Source of the DNA: CAYUKK01 sp964445305
GTDB lineage: Bacteria > Acidobacteriota > Aminicenantia > Aminicenantales > UBA8522
Direction: 5' to 3'
Length of the DNA stretch: 41,397 nt
Assembly (NCBI GenBank): GCA_964445305.1
Contig: CAYUKK010000061.1
Location: 1 to 41,397 of the forward strand
The translations under genes were made by a program, and so were the position numbers. A model generated the notes under the pieces. That model was not told the origin of the DNA and did no database searches. It saw only the letters and a list, made by a program, of their open reading frames with translations. This document shows, one piece after another, positions 25,801 through 33,973 of this stretch. Numbering within the stretch: position 1 is the stretch's first letter; each line of letters starts with the position of its first letter.

Positions 25801-28800
25801 CAGTCCGTCAGGCCGGTGTTGGCGGTCGCTTTCGCTGGCGGTCGGAGAAAGAGGACATCGAGGTCGAAAGCCACGATATCCAAACAGGCTCCTCGCCTGT
25901 ATCCATTTCTTTCAAGCCCGATAAATCCGGTTTCTATTTCCTTCTTGCTTCCTCCACCGACGCCCGCCGCAACGCCATCACGACGACCACTTCGTTCTAT
26001 GTCACCGGCCGGGATTATGTGCCCTGGCAGCGCTCCGACGACGACGCCATCGAGCTTGTGCCGGATTCGAGCTCTTACCGACCCGGCGACAAAGCCCGCC
26101 TCCTGGTGAAATCGCCTTACGAGCGAGCCAGAGCCCTCGTCACCATCGAGCGGGAGTTCGTTTTGGATGCTCGTATCGTCGACATCGAGGGCACGGCGAG
26201 CTCTATCGAAATCCCGATTCGCTCCGAGCACATCCCCAACATTTTTGTTTCTGTGCTCCTCGTCCATGGTCGGGCTGGCGTGGAAGCGCCAGGCCAGACT
26301 CAAACCGCGGAAAAGGCTCCAACCTCGCCCTTCCCCGTCTCTCCCGTCTGCTCCTTGAGCGAAGATATCGGCATGCCCTCGTTCAAAATTGGCTACGTCA
26401 ACTTACCTGTCGACCCGGCTGAAAAAAGGTTAGCCGTATCGATCAATAACCCAAGCCCTGAATACCGACCCCGCGACACAGTGACACTCAAGCTCAAAGT
26501 CCAGGGCCGGGATGGCTCGCCAGCCGGCCGCGCCTCTCTGGCTATCGCCGTCGTCGACGTCGGTGTTCTCAACCTCATCGGCTACGAAACCCCCGACCCC
26601 TTTTCCGCCTTTTATGGTGAGCGTCCGCTCTCTGTCCGCACCTCCGAGACACGTCTCCATGTTGTCGGCCTCCGTGAATACGGAGAAAAGGGCGAGGAGC
26701 CAGGCGGTGGCGGCCGGCTGGCGGAAATGGCTGCACCTTATAGCCTCGGCGAGGTCGAGCTCCGCGGCGACTTCAAGTCGACGGCTTACTGGAACCCTTC
26801 CTTGCTCACTAATGAACAGGGCGAAGCGAGCGTGAGCTTCACTTTGCCCGACAACCTGACAACCTTCCGCATCATGGCCGTGGCTCAGACCAAGGATTCA
26901 CGCTTTGGCCGGGCCGAGATATCTTTCCGCGTTACCAAGAAACTTCTGCTCCAGCCGTCTGTACCCCGCTTCCTGCGTGTTGGCGATATCTTCGAGGCTG
27001 GTGTCGTTGTCCATAACCTTACGCCTGCCAAAGGAAATGTGACCGTCGGTGTCGAGGTTAGAGGGATCGCCTTTCTTGAGAAAAAGAAAGAGCGGCGTCT
27101 CACCCTCAAAACCGGCGAAAGCCGCGAGGTCCTTTTTGCCTTTAAAGCTGAAGAGCCGGGTCGTGCCTCCTTTGTCTTCCGCGCTCGCCTGGCCAACGAA
27201 ACCGATGGGCTCGAGCTCAGCCTGCCCGTCCATCTGCCGCGGCCGACTGAAACCGTCGTTCTGGCGGGCGAAGTCGGAGAGAATGTTAGCCGAACTGAGG
27301 AGCGCATCGTCATCCCGGCCGACATTTTTGCCGAGAGGAGCCAGCTCGAAGTCCATGCATCATCGACTGCCCTTGTCGGTCTCAAAGGCAGCCTTGATTT
27401 TCTCGCCGATTACCCCTACGCCTGCCTCGAACAGCGGCTTTCCGCTATTCTTCCCTATATCGTTGCCCGCCGCCTCCTCGTCGATTTCAAGCTGACGCCG
27501 CTCGGCGAAAAAGAAATGGATAGTCTTGTGGCCAAAGGGTTGACGGAAATCCTGAGCTTCCAGAAAGAAAGTGGAGGTTTTTCGGCCTGGCCGGATTCGG
27601 ACTTCGAATCGCCATTTCTCACTTGCTATGCTGCCTTTGCCCTTCTTAAAGCTAAGGAGGCAGGCTACAGGATAGATGATGAAAGTCTCGGCCGCGTCGC
27701 CCAGTACCTTATGAATTTCCTGCGCACAGGCTGGAACGAAGCACGCTACCCGTTCAGTCAGCGAGCCTGGAAAACGACCCGGGCATATGCTCTCTATGTT
27801 CTCGCTTTGCTCGGCAAACCCCAGCCCGCTTTTCTCGAAAGGCTGATCGGAGAAAAAGAGAGCCTTTCCCTTTTTGCCAGGACGCTGCTTCTTCGAGCTC
27901 TCCATCACAGCCACGGCTCACCGACCGCGCGCGCTTCCCTCCTCCGTGAACTCCTCAACAAGGTCAAGGTCAGGGTGAGCGAAGCTCATTTCGAGGATGA
28001 CGAGGGGGAAGACGGCGGCTGGATATATTCCTCGACTGGCCGGACAACTGCCCTCATCCTCCAGACGCTCGTCGAGCTCGGCGAAGACCATCCACTTCTT
28101 GGACCGATCGGACGGTGGCTCGTTAACCGCCAGCGGCTAACTTCTGGCGGCCGCTTTGCCTCGACCCAGGAGAATTTCTATTTCTTCTATGCTCTTGCTT
28201 CATTTTACAGCAGCCGCGAGGGCGAAGCCGCTGGTTTGGCGGCGAAAATAAGCCTGGATCGTCGCCCCCTCCTCGAGGAGCGATTTAGCCCTGAGACGAG
28301 CGAAATAAAATCGGCACGTCTCAGCCTGGCGGAGCTAAGGCCCGGCGAAAGGCCGCTCCTCATCGAGAAGACGGGTCGGGGGACTCTCTATTACGGAGCT
28401 CGACTCACCTACGCTCCCAGGAGGACAGCTGCTCCTCGAGACGAGGGATTGGCAGTTTGCAAAAGGATCGAGCCTCTCGATTCCGGAGCCAGAGCGGGCG
28501 AGGGAGTCAAAGCTGGCTCTCTCGTGGTTGTCACGGTTGAGGTCGCCGTTCCGCAGGAGTCCCTCTACGTTGTCATCGATGACCCGCTTCCAGCCGGGTT
28601 CGAGGCTGTAAACACGAGCTTCCTCACCGAAAGCGAAGAGGCAGCGCGCCGTCTGGCGGAGATAATCGAGGCGGCCGAACAGGCACCGGGGCTCTGGTGG
28701 CGTGGGTTCAATCACGTCGAGATCCACGACGACCGCGTCCTCCTTTTTGCCGATTCGCTTCCGCCCGGTCTCCACACCCACCGTTATTTGGCCCGTGCCT

Positions 28801-28904
28801 TGAATTTCGGCAGCTATGTCTTGCCCGGAACTCGGGCTGAGCAAATGTACGCGCCAGAAATTTTTGGCCGGAGCCAGGAGGCGCTCGTCAGGATCCAGAA
28901 ATGA
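22818..28904 (+). CDS. Bacterial alpha-2-macroglobulin lipoprotein (YfhM/ECAM-like)
   Basis: At 2028 aa this is longer than E. coli YfhM (about 1650). The N-terminus is a signal peptide ending SAGGC, a somewhat unusual lipobox with C26 as the probable lipidated residue. Macroglobulin-type beta domains follow, with the MG2-like FQGYLFTERGIYRAGERVHI near residue 690 and an A2M-family tract LTNEQGEASVSFTLPDNLTT near 1330. The thioester motif is present as C1536-L-E-Q (YACLEQRLS). Such proteins trap proteases in the periplasm by covalent thioester attack. A (Ser-Pro) repeat near residues 725-737 comes from six TTCTCC units. It overlaps pbpC by ATGA, the usual partner. Confidence 0.93.
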   Translation: MRKNRFLSVCLVALATAAFFPSAGGCRREKRSLEEAAVEKLHEIDKIDRNTQEISSGKLRILSATPSGRTTSPHEAETVVVIFDRPVVPLQASDTAEASSHTSPFAQPVLKFDPPTDGRYRWVGTRALAFTPAQRFPFATEIKVMLPAGLTAVDGSRLDEDFRWTFTTIVPRLVRHFPSHGQRWLRLDIQVLLIFNQPMDKERASPFISWLASSPSPLSREALTEKNKEATPQPKTQNEVGESISCGRSLSFEVSHPDPERLKDAGIELPSDHALLLTLSRGEKLVPGTACHVILKKGLPGGEGFVGMDKDYSFSFETFGSFRFEGLIDPKLPGESPRSRKIRPLSSTPPMPFSPSRPLSPDESLQLKFTNPVAYKELVSRMEFEPPVEIPDYYASWDYSHDVLYLSLPLVPETAYTLRLPADLTDEFGNKLGQPVSVRFRTGSFAPSVSMTTGHGVIEAYAVPTPSYPIQAINQTSILVQAARLSSDAVIPLLRQPKLFWSNEKFTGLANFFQLEKTVRLSLPRNQRRTVPIDLSELFSPLSRHGLIFLQVDTNIQEAKWDRYLKVFLQVTELGISAKFSAENNVIWVTELKTGLPVSGAALELRDDSNRIRWQGQTDASGKAETPGWKKLGITAGQNEYSEPRQWVFASRGDDIAFTSSEWGTGLDPYRFRIAYDWLPEPVTFQGYLFTERGIYRAGERVHIKGIIREKIKGEWTIPARTTSSSPSPSPSPSPSPGISLDFAITDPFGKVVFKGPVSLDEFGSFDLDLTTAEDCSLGFYQINAVLPSRRPGVQTPEATFSGSFRVEAFRPAEFEVHLRAAAESFVFGRDYEAEIRANYLFGGAMAGQDVSWTLRLNRTFFSPPGHLGYIFGNALDWSEEEVEPSASRLLASGQAQLDAEGKLSIKCPLLAEKEKDSVLATLEATVTSSSRKAISNRIQSLVHRGEFYIGLKPSTSFLRKGDPLTVDVIAASADGQLLPDRKIAVKLVRREWRSVRQAGVGGRFRWRSEKEDIEVESHDIQTGSSPVSISFKPDKSGFYFLLASSTDARRNAITTTTSFYVTGRDYVPWQRSDDDAIELVPDSSSYRPGDKARLLVKSPYERARALVTIEREFVLDARIVDIEGTASSIEIPIRSEHIPNIFVSVLLVHGRAGVEAPGQTQTAEKAPTSPFPVSPVCSLSEDIGMPSFKIGYVNLPVDPAEKRLAVSINNPSPEYRPRDTVTLKLKVQGRDGSPAGRASLAIAVVDVGVLNLIGYETPDPFSAFYGERPLSVRTSETRLHVVGLREYGEKGEEPGGGGRLAEMAAPYSLGEVELRGDFKSTAYWNPSLLTNEQGEASVSFTLPDNLTTFRIMAVAQTKDSRFGRAEISFRVTKKLLLQPSVPRFLRVGDIFEAGVVVHNLTPAKGNVTVGVEVRGIAFLEKKKERRLTLKTGESREVLFAFKAEEPGRASFVFRARLANETDGLELSLPVHLPRPTETVVLAGEVGENVSRTEERIVIPADIFAERSQLEVHASSTALVGLKGSLDFLADYPYACLEQRLSAILPYIVARRLLVDFKLTPLGEKEMDSLVAKGLTEILSFQKESGGFSAWPDSDFESPFLTCYAAFALLKAKEAGYRIDDESLGRVAQYLMNFLRTGWNEARYPFSQRAWKTTRAYALYVLALLGKPQPAFLERLIGEKESLSLFARTLLLRALHHSHGSPTARASLLRELLNKVKVRVSEAHFEDDEGEDGGWIYSSTGRTTALILQTLVELGEDHPLLGPIGRWLVNRQRLTSGGRFASTQENFYFFYALASFYSSREGEAAGLAAKISLDRRPLLEERFSPETSEIKSARLSLAELRPGERPLLIEKTGRGTLYYGARLTYAPRRTAAPRDEGLAVCKRIEPLDSGARAGEGVKAGSLVVVTVEVAVPQESLYVVIDDPLPAGFEAVNTSFLTESEEAARRLAEIIEAAEQAPGLWWRGFNHVEIHDDRVLLFADSLPPGLHTHRYLARALNFGSYVLPGTRAEQMYAPEIFGRSQEALVRIQK
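24992..25027 (+). repeat. Hexanucleotide microsatellite (TTCTCC)6 inside the macroglobulin gene
   Basis: Six perfect tandem TTCTCC units encode alternating Ser-Pro residues in a loop just after the YRAGERVHIKGIIREK tract. Because the unit is 6 bp, slippage would add or remove two residues without shifting the frame. Confidence 0.95.
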
Positions 28905-31519
28905 GAATCCGCCCCAAAGAGGCCCATGATTTCGGCCAGCAAGAGAGGCGTCTTTTCCACAGTGCGCCTTGCCTCGCTCTCATCGCCGTTGCTTCTCTTG
29001 CTTTTGTTCTCGGCCTTCTTATGGTTTCGACTTACATTCCCGTGCCGCTGTCAAAGCTCAGCCCCGCACCCCTCCTCTCGCTCGAGATTCTTGACCGCCA
29101 CGGTCTTCTTCTCCGCGAGGTTCTCTCGGACGAAGGAGGTCGATGCCGCTGGGTGACACTACAAGAGATCTCGCCTCATCTCATCAAGGCGACAATCGCA
29201 GCCGAGGACAGAGCTTTTCCTTTCCACTCGGGGATCGACCTCGTTGCCGTCGCCCGCGCCTGCGGGATTAACCTCAGGCACGGCCGGGTGGTGTCCGGTG
29301 CATCAACCATCACCCAGCAACTTGCCCGCAACATCTGGCCAGGCCGGCGCAACCTCCTCTCGAAAATCCGCGAAGCCTGGCTGGCCCTAAAACTCGAGCG
29401 GACGCTGTCCAAAGAAGAAATCCTCGTCCAGTACCTCAACCGTGTTTTCTACGGAAACCAGGCTTATGGTGCTGAGGCGGCCTCCCGCCTCTATTTTGAT
29501 AAGCCCTGCTCAGAGCTCAGCCTGGCCGAAGCAGCCTTCCTGGCGGCCCTGCCCCGCTCGCCTTCGCTCCTCAACCCCTACCGCTCCGGCGCAGCGGTGG
29601 AAAGAGCGATAAGACGGCAGCGCTTCATCCTCAAGCGGATGGAAAAGCTCGGTTTCTCCACTCGGGAAGAGACTGCCCTGGCGTTAGATGAGAAGCTTAA
29701 CATCGTGCCGGCCGATATTTCTTTTCGAGCCCCCCATTTCTGTGACTGGGTTTTGAGTCGAATTTCCCTCGAGCGCCGCCTTGAGCTCAAGGCCATCCAG
29801 ACGACTCTCGACTACCCTCTCCAGGCTAAAATCGAAACCCTGATGCGCCGCTACCTCGATTCGCTCGCCAGCTCTGGCATCACTAATGGAGCGGTTGTTG
29901 TCCTTGATAACGCCACGGACGAGGTGCTTTGCCTTATCGGCTCGAAGGATTTTTTTGACGATGTCCACTCCGGCCAAGTCAACGGTGCGCTGGCGCAGCG
30001 TCAACCCGGCTCGGCTCTCAAGCCTTTTACTTATGGGCTTGCCCTCGAAAAAGGTTTGACCGCCGCTTCGATGGTCAAGGACGAGCCATCTGCTTTCCCG
30101 ACGGCCACGGGTGCCTATATACCCCTCAACTATGACCGCCGCTTCCATGGCCCGATGAGCTTGCGCACAGCCTTGGCCAGCTCCCTCAATGTGCCGGCTG
30201 TGGCTCTTCTTGAGAGGATTGGGCCGGACTTCCTCTACCGCCGGCTCAAAGACCTCGGCTTTGAGAGCCTCGATCAAAGTCCGGTCTATTACGGTATCGG
30301 TCTTACCTTGGGAAACGGCGAAGTTACTCTCCTCGAGCTGACGCGGGCTTACGCGGCTCTGGCCAGGCAGGGTGTTTACAGACCGGAGAAAAGATTGCTC
30401 AAGCTTCTGCCTAAAACCGACAGGGTCGAAGGGCTAAGCCCACAAAAAGAAGCAAATGGAGAAGGAGAAAGAGGAGGACAAAAGGGAATCGGGAGAGGAA
30501 GAGCAGAAGAAAAAGGACAGGAACAAGAAAAGAAGAAGAAAGACGGGGCAAAAGAAATTATTTACCAGCGACAACCGACCGCCGACGAAAGCAGGCGTGT
30601 TTTCTCTAGTCAGGTGGCTTACATCATCACCGATATTCTGGCCGACAGGGATGCAAGGGTTCCGAGCTTTGGCTATGTGACGCCGCTTTCCCTTCCCTTT
30701 CCTGCCGCTGCGAAGACGGGCACATCCAAGGATTTCCGAGATAACTGGACAGTGGGATACACCCCTCGTTACACCGTCGGCGTGTGGGTGGGCAATTTTG
30801 ACGGAAAGCCCATGCACAACGTCTCCGGCATTACGGGCTGCGGACCCCTTTTCCGGGATATCATGCTTCTTCTCCACCAAAAGGACGATTGGAGCTGGTT
30901 TGAGCAGCCCGAGGGAATCGTCAGCTGCATCGTTTGTCCGGAATCTGGAGAGCTGCGCACAGAATTCTGTCCTGGTTCTGTTGAGGAGATTTTTGTTGCC
31001 GGTACTGAGCCGCAGACACCCTGCTCTCACCATTCGGCGACGGCGGTTCCTTCTCTTTTGTCCTTTCAACCTGATTCCGAGCAGAGCGCTTCCTCTACTT
31101 TTTCTTCCTTTTTTACTTTCTCCCGCCCAACCGACCCTGGTCGTATGGTTGCGACTTCCCCTTCGCTTCGGGGTTTTTCTGGTCATTCGCCCGGAGCCAG
31201 CTCTCCCACGGCCGCTCGTCCCGGAAGCCCGAACCCAGCGATTGCCATCGCTTTTCCTTACGATGGTGACATTTTCAAGGTCGACCCGATTCTTCGCCGA
31301 GAGCACCAGCGCCTCAAACTCCGGGCGTCGGTCTCGGCTGAGGCCGGTGCGGCGGGAATCGTCGAATGGCTAGTTAATGGCCAAAAAATCGGCACGAGCA
31401 CCCTGCCCTTTTCCTTTTTCTGGAATCTTAAACCTGGTTCCTATACAATGAAGGCCAGACTTATTATCGGCCCAAAGACCGAAGAAAGTCGTCCTGTCAG
31501 GATCCATGTGGTGGACTGA
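28901..31519 (+). CDS. pbpC: Penicillin-binding protein 1C
   Basis: Bifunctional peptidoglycan glycosyltransferase/transpeptidase anchored by one N-terminal transmembrane helix (about residues 24-46). The GT51 domain has the catalytic E102 in EDRAFPFHSGID. The transpeptidase domain has SALK (S371, K374), SLN (428-430) and KTGTS (K605). A C-terminal BiPBP_C domain (about residues 785-872) identifies PBP1C. The 872-aa length exceeds E. coli PBP1C (about 770) because of a Lys/Glu/Gly-rich insert (about 510-554) and a Ser/Pro/Thr-rich linker (about 710-780). The ATGA overlap with the macroglobulin gene is the classic yfhM-pbpC arrangement. Confidence 0.95.
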   Translation: MRIRPKEAHDFGQQERRLFHSAPCLALIAVASLAFVLGLLMVSTYIPVPLSKLSPAPLLSLEILDRHGLLLREVLSDEGGRCRWVTLQEISPHLIKATIAAEDRAFPFHSGIDLVAVARACGINLRHGRVVSGASTITQQLARNIWPGRRNLLSKIREAWLALKLERTLSKEEILVQYLNRVFYGNQAYGAEAASRLYFDKPCSELSLAEAAFLAALPRSPSLLNPYRSGAAVERAIRRQRFILKRMEKLGFSTREETALALDEKLNIVPADISFRAPHFCDWVLSRISLERRLELKAIQTTLDYPLQAKIETLMRRYLDSLASSGITNGAVVVLDNATDEVLCLIGSKDFFDDVHSGQVNGALAQRQPGSALKPFTYGLALEKGLTAASMVKDEPSAFPTATGAYIPLNYDRRFHGPMSLRTALASSLNVPAVALLERIGPDFLYRRLKDLGFESLDQSPVYYGIGLTLGNGEVTLLELTRAYAALARQGVYRPEKRLLKLLPKTDRVEGLSPQKEANGEGERGGQKGIGRGRAEEKGQEQEKKKKDGAKEIIYQRQPTADESRRVFSSQVAYIITDILADRDARVPSFGYVTPLSLPFPAAAKTGTSKDFRDNWTVGYTPRYTVGVWVGNFDGKPMHNVSGITGCGPLFRDIMLLLHQKDDWSWFEQPEGIVSCIVCPESGELRTEFCPGSVEEIFVAGTEPQTPCSHHSATAVPSLLSFQPDSEQSASSTFSSFFTFSRPTDPGRMVATSPSLRGFSGHSPGASSPTAARPGSPNPAIAIAFPYDGDIFKVDPILRREHQRLKLRASVSAEAGAAGIVEWLVNGQKIGTSTLPFSFFWNLKPGSYTMKARLIIGPKTEESRPVRIHVVD

Positions 31520-31549
31520 GAAATCAGCAAGACAGGAGGAAAAGCAATC

Positions 31550-32095
31550 ATGAAAAGAAGGGAAGCGCTCGCAGCGATCGGCTCGCTGACAGCAATCGGC
31601 ACGCTGGCGCCGGTTGGCCATCGCTCCAGAGCCCATTTTTCTGAGGCCAGGAAGACCGGTTCGAGCATGCTCGGGAACATAAGTCCCCTTAACCTTCAGC
31701 AGAAAGGAGAAAAAAGCATGAAGCAGGAAGTCAAAACCGACAAGGCGCCCAAGGCGATTGGCCCTTATTCTCAAGGAATCGTCGCTAACGGGTTTGTTTT
31801 TGCCTCGGGACAGATTCCACTTGACCCGGCGACAGGCGAGCTCAATACCGGGACAGTGGAGGAACAGACACGGCTTGTCCTCAGGAACCTCGGTGCTGTC
31901 CTCGAAGCCGCCGGAAGTTCCTACGATAAGGTGGTCAAGTGCACGGTTTTCCTTCAGGACATGAACGACTTTAGCAAGATGAACCAGGTTTACTCTGAAT
32001 TCTTCAAAGCGCCTTTCCCGGCCCGCGCGGCTGTTCAGGTAGCCCGGCTTCCGCGCGATGTCAAGGTCGAGATTGAGGCTATTGCCCTCATTTAG
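31550..32095 (+). CDS. ridA: RidA/YjgF-family deaminase with a possible N-terminal Tat signal
   Basis: RidA hydrolyses reactive enamine/imine intermediates of amino-acid metabolism. The C-terminal 125 residues from MKQEVKTDKAPKAIGPYSQG are a full-length RidA domain with FASGQIPLDPATG, CTVFLQDMNDF and the active-site Arg in ARAAVQVARLP. An extra 56-residue N-terminus begins MKRREALAAIGSLTAIGTLA, which looks like a twin-arginine signal. Both in-frame ATGs have good Shine-Dalgarno sites: AGGAGG (31534-31539) before 31550 and AAAGGAG (31703-31709) before 31718. One gene could thus yield an exported and a cytoplasmic form. It lies 30 bp downstream of pbpC. Confidence 0.88.
   Translation: MKRREALAAIGSLTAIGTLAPVGHRSRAHFSEARKTGSSMLGNISPLNLQQKGEKSMKQEVKTDKAPKAIGPYSQGIVANGFVFASGQIPLDPATGELNTGTVEEQTRLVLRNLGAVLEAAGSSYDKVVKCTVFLQDMNDFSKMNQVYSEFFKAPFPARAAVQVARLPRDVKVEIEAIALI
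31703..31709 (+). promoter_or_regulatory. Internal ribosome-binding site for a short RidA form
   Basis: AAAGGAG lies 8 nt before the in-frame ATG at 31718. Starting there gives a 125-aa protein, the standard RidA length, without the signal-like extension. Confidence 0.7.
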
Positions 32096-32353
32096 TAATA
32101 GGGACAGCTCGGCCGCTTGACTAATTTTTTATCAGCCAAATTTACTCACAGCTCCCCGCGGTCTTTTCAGCTGTTCATATCCTTGCCTGCACATGTATTC
32201 CAGGAGTCAAGAAAGGAAGTGTGGTCAACGGGTAAACTGTTCCTTGTTCAGAATCGCCTTATACCCTTCTCTGAAGATAGGCGGTCAGGGTTGAAAAAAC
32301 GACAGAGCTATCATCCTGGACAAGCGGCCGGCTCCAGGCTAAAATATGGCCTC
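32096..32353. other. Intergenic region before fmdB
   Basis: This 258-bp stretch has no recognisable gene. The fmdB frame stays open upstream to 32117, but those 79 codons show no family resemblance and contain the fmdB promoter. The repeat pair AAGGAA/TTCCTT around 32213-32250 could pair weakly. No terminator or structured RNA was recognised. Confidence 0.5.
32317..32345 (+). promoter_or_regulatory. Promoter of fmdB, predicting a leaderless mRNA
   Basis: TGGACA (32317-32322) and TAAAAT (32340-32345) are separated by 17 bp. The predicted start near 32352 is two nucleotides before the ATG at 32354, so the transcript should be leaderless. Confidence 0.68.
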
Positions 32354-32602
32354 ATGCCCATATATGAGTTTGCTTGCAGGAAATGCCGCCACCGCTTTGA
32401 AGCGCTTGTCCGGATAGGCGGCGAAAAGGAAGTCGTCTGCCCAGAATGCGGGAGCGCCGAGGTCAAGAAACTCTACTCCACGTTCGGGATTGGAGGGGTG
32501 AGCCATCGCTCTTCAGCATCGTCGGCCTCAGCTGGCGCGTCGTCCTCGGGGTCGAGCGCGTGTGCCTCGTGCTCGAGCAAATCGTGCAGCACCTGTCGCT
32601 AA
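32354..32602 (+). CDS. FmdB-family zinc-ribbon protein
   Basis: This 82-aa protein starts MPIYEFACRKCRHRFEALVR and has two CxxC pairs (CRKC and CPEC), the hallmark of the FmdB/CxxC_CXXC_SSSS family. The tail after residue 50 is very rich in Ser, Ala, Gly and Cys (SSGSSACASCSSKSCSTC), as is common in this family. The family was named after a putative regulator of formamidase/amidase genes, but its biochemical role is unclear. ATG 32354 has no Shine-Dalgarno; the promoter immediately upstream argues for leaderless translation. Confidence 0.88.
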   Translation: MPIYEFACRKCRHRFEALVRIGGEKEVVCPECGSAEVKKLYSTFGIGGVSHRSSASSASAGASSSGSSACASCSSKSCSTCR

Positions 32603-32732
32603 CCCCTAATTCCTGAATTCAATAACGCGGGGAACGCCATACATGATGCGCTCATTGAAAAGTCTTTTTGGAATGCAGGTAGTTGCGTATCACGTCCCCA
32701 TGATTCATTGATTTACCCACTTTTATGCCGTT
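32603..32732. other. Convergent intergenic region between fmdB and the DegT gene
   Basis: Nothing recognisable is seen in these 130 bp: no gene, no strong hairpin with a T-run. The transcription units on both sides end here. Confidence 0.5.
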
Positions 32733-33956
32733 TTAGGAGTAAAAATGGCAGAGGCAGGAAATGATATAATTCTGCTGGGCGTCGGTGAGCTCGGGGTAGA
32801 TGGGCAGGGCCAGGACCTCCCGGGCGGCTTTCTCGGAAACCGGAAAGTCACCTCTCCGGTAGCCAAGGTAGGCGAAGCATTTCTGGAGGTGGAGGGGGAT
32901 GGGGTAAAAAACTGATGTCCCGATACCTTTTTCCTTGAGGTAAGCCTGGAGGGCATCTCTTCTTTTTGCCATGACTACATATTGGTGATAGGTATGATAA
33001 TGAACAATCCCTTTATCTTTATACATAGCCACAGGGGGCTTCACCCACCCGGCTTCTACCAGACCGCTCGCCTCTAACTTCCGGCCATAGGCCTCGGCTC
33101 GCTCGCGGCGCTTGGCCTGCCATGAGTCGAGGTATTTGAGCTTGACCCGAAGCACTGCCGCCTGGATAGCGTCGAGGCGGAAATTGCCGCCAATCATCTT
33201 GTAATGATACTTTTTTATACCGCCATGCTGACGGAGACATCGGAGCTTCTCGGCAAGCTTCGAGCTTCCGGTCAGGACCATGCCGCCGTCGCCATAGCCC
33301 CCCAGGTTTTTGGATGGGTAGAAAGAGAGAGTACCCAGCGTTCCCATGGTTCCCGCCTTCCTCAAGCCCTGTCGCGACGGATACTCAGCGCCGATGGCCT
33401 GGGCCGCGTCCTCGATGATCGCCAGCCCGTATTCTCGAGCCGCGTCCCGAATCGGGTCCATGTCAGCGCATTGGCCGTAGAGGTGGACCGGGATGATGGC
33501 CTTGAGCTCGCACCCGTCCGCCTTTTTTCCAACTCTTCTCGCTCTTGGAGTGCCGCTTCCCTTCCCCTTCGTCCAACCCTCGATAACCTCTCGGAGTCGC
33601 TCCGGGTCGAGGTTATACGTTCTTTCCTCGATATCACAGAAGACTGGTTTAGCACCGAGCCGGGCGATGGCCCCAGCCGTGGCGAAAAACGTGAAAGGAG
33701 TGGTGACGACGGCATCTCCCGTCCCCACGCCGAGAGCCATAAGCGAGATGATGAGCGCATCCGAACCCGACGAAACGCCCACCGCAAACCGCGCTCCGCT
33801 ATAGGTAGCGATTTCCTCCTCCAGGGAGCTTACCTCGGCGCCCAGGATGAAGTTCTGGGAGGCGAGGACATCGAGAACTTTCTCGTTTATTTCTTCCTTG
33901 ATCGCCGCATACTGAGCTTTAAGGTCAAGGATAGGAATGTTCGTCGCATTCGTCAT
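32733..33956 (-). CDS. DegT/DnrJ/EryC1/StrS family sugar aminotransferase
   Basis: PLP-dependent enzyme of about 407 aa that transaminates nucleotide-linked keto sugars for surface polysaccharides. It contains IPILDLKAQYAAIKEEI, GVSSGSDALIISLMALGVG, IIEDAAQAIGAEY, and the PLP lysine in LSFYPSKNLGGYGDGG. A Lys/Gly/Arg-rich insert (GWTKGKGSGTPRARRVGKKA) breaks a normally compact loop near residue 125. ATG 33956 is chosen because GGAGG (33966-33970) lies 9 nt upstream; ATG 33977, overlapping the NusG-like stop by ATGA, is the alternative. The upstream antiterminator-like gene suggests it belongs to a polysaccharide operon, though no other sugar gene is in the window. Confidence 0.9.
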   Translation of the reverse strand: MTNATNIPILDLKAQYAAIKEEINEKVLDVLASQNFILGAEVSSLEEEIATYSGARFAVGVSSGSDALIISLMALGVGTGDAVVTTPFTFFATAGAIARLGAKPVFCDIEERTYNLDPERLREVIEGWTKGKGSGTPRARRVGKKADGCELKAIIPVHLYGQCADMDPIRDAAREYGLAIIEDAAQAIGAEYPSRQGLRKAGTMGTLGTLSFYPSKNLGGYGDGGMVLTGSSKLAEKLRCLRQHGGIKKYHYKMIGGNFRLDAIQAAVLRVKLKYLDSWQAKRRERAEAYGRKLEASGLVEAGWVKPPVAMYKDKGIVHYHTYHQYVVMAKRRDALQAYLKEKGIGTSVFYPIPLHLQKCFAYLGYRRGDFPVSEKAAREVLALPIYPELTDAQQNYIISCLCHFYS

Positions 33957-33973
33957 TTGGACGTTCCTCCGGC

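Noticed and set aside
32117..32353. 79-codon extension upstream of fmdB
   Set aside because: No similarity to FmdB proteins, and the promoter at 32317-32345 lies inside it.
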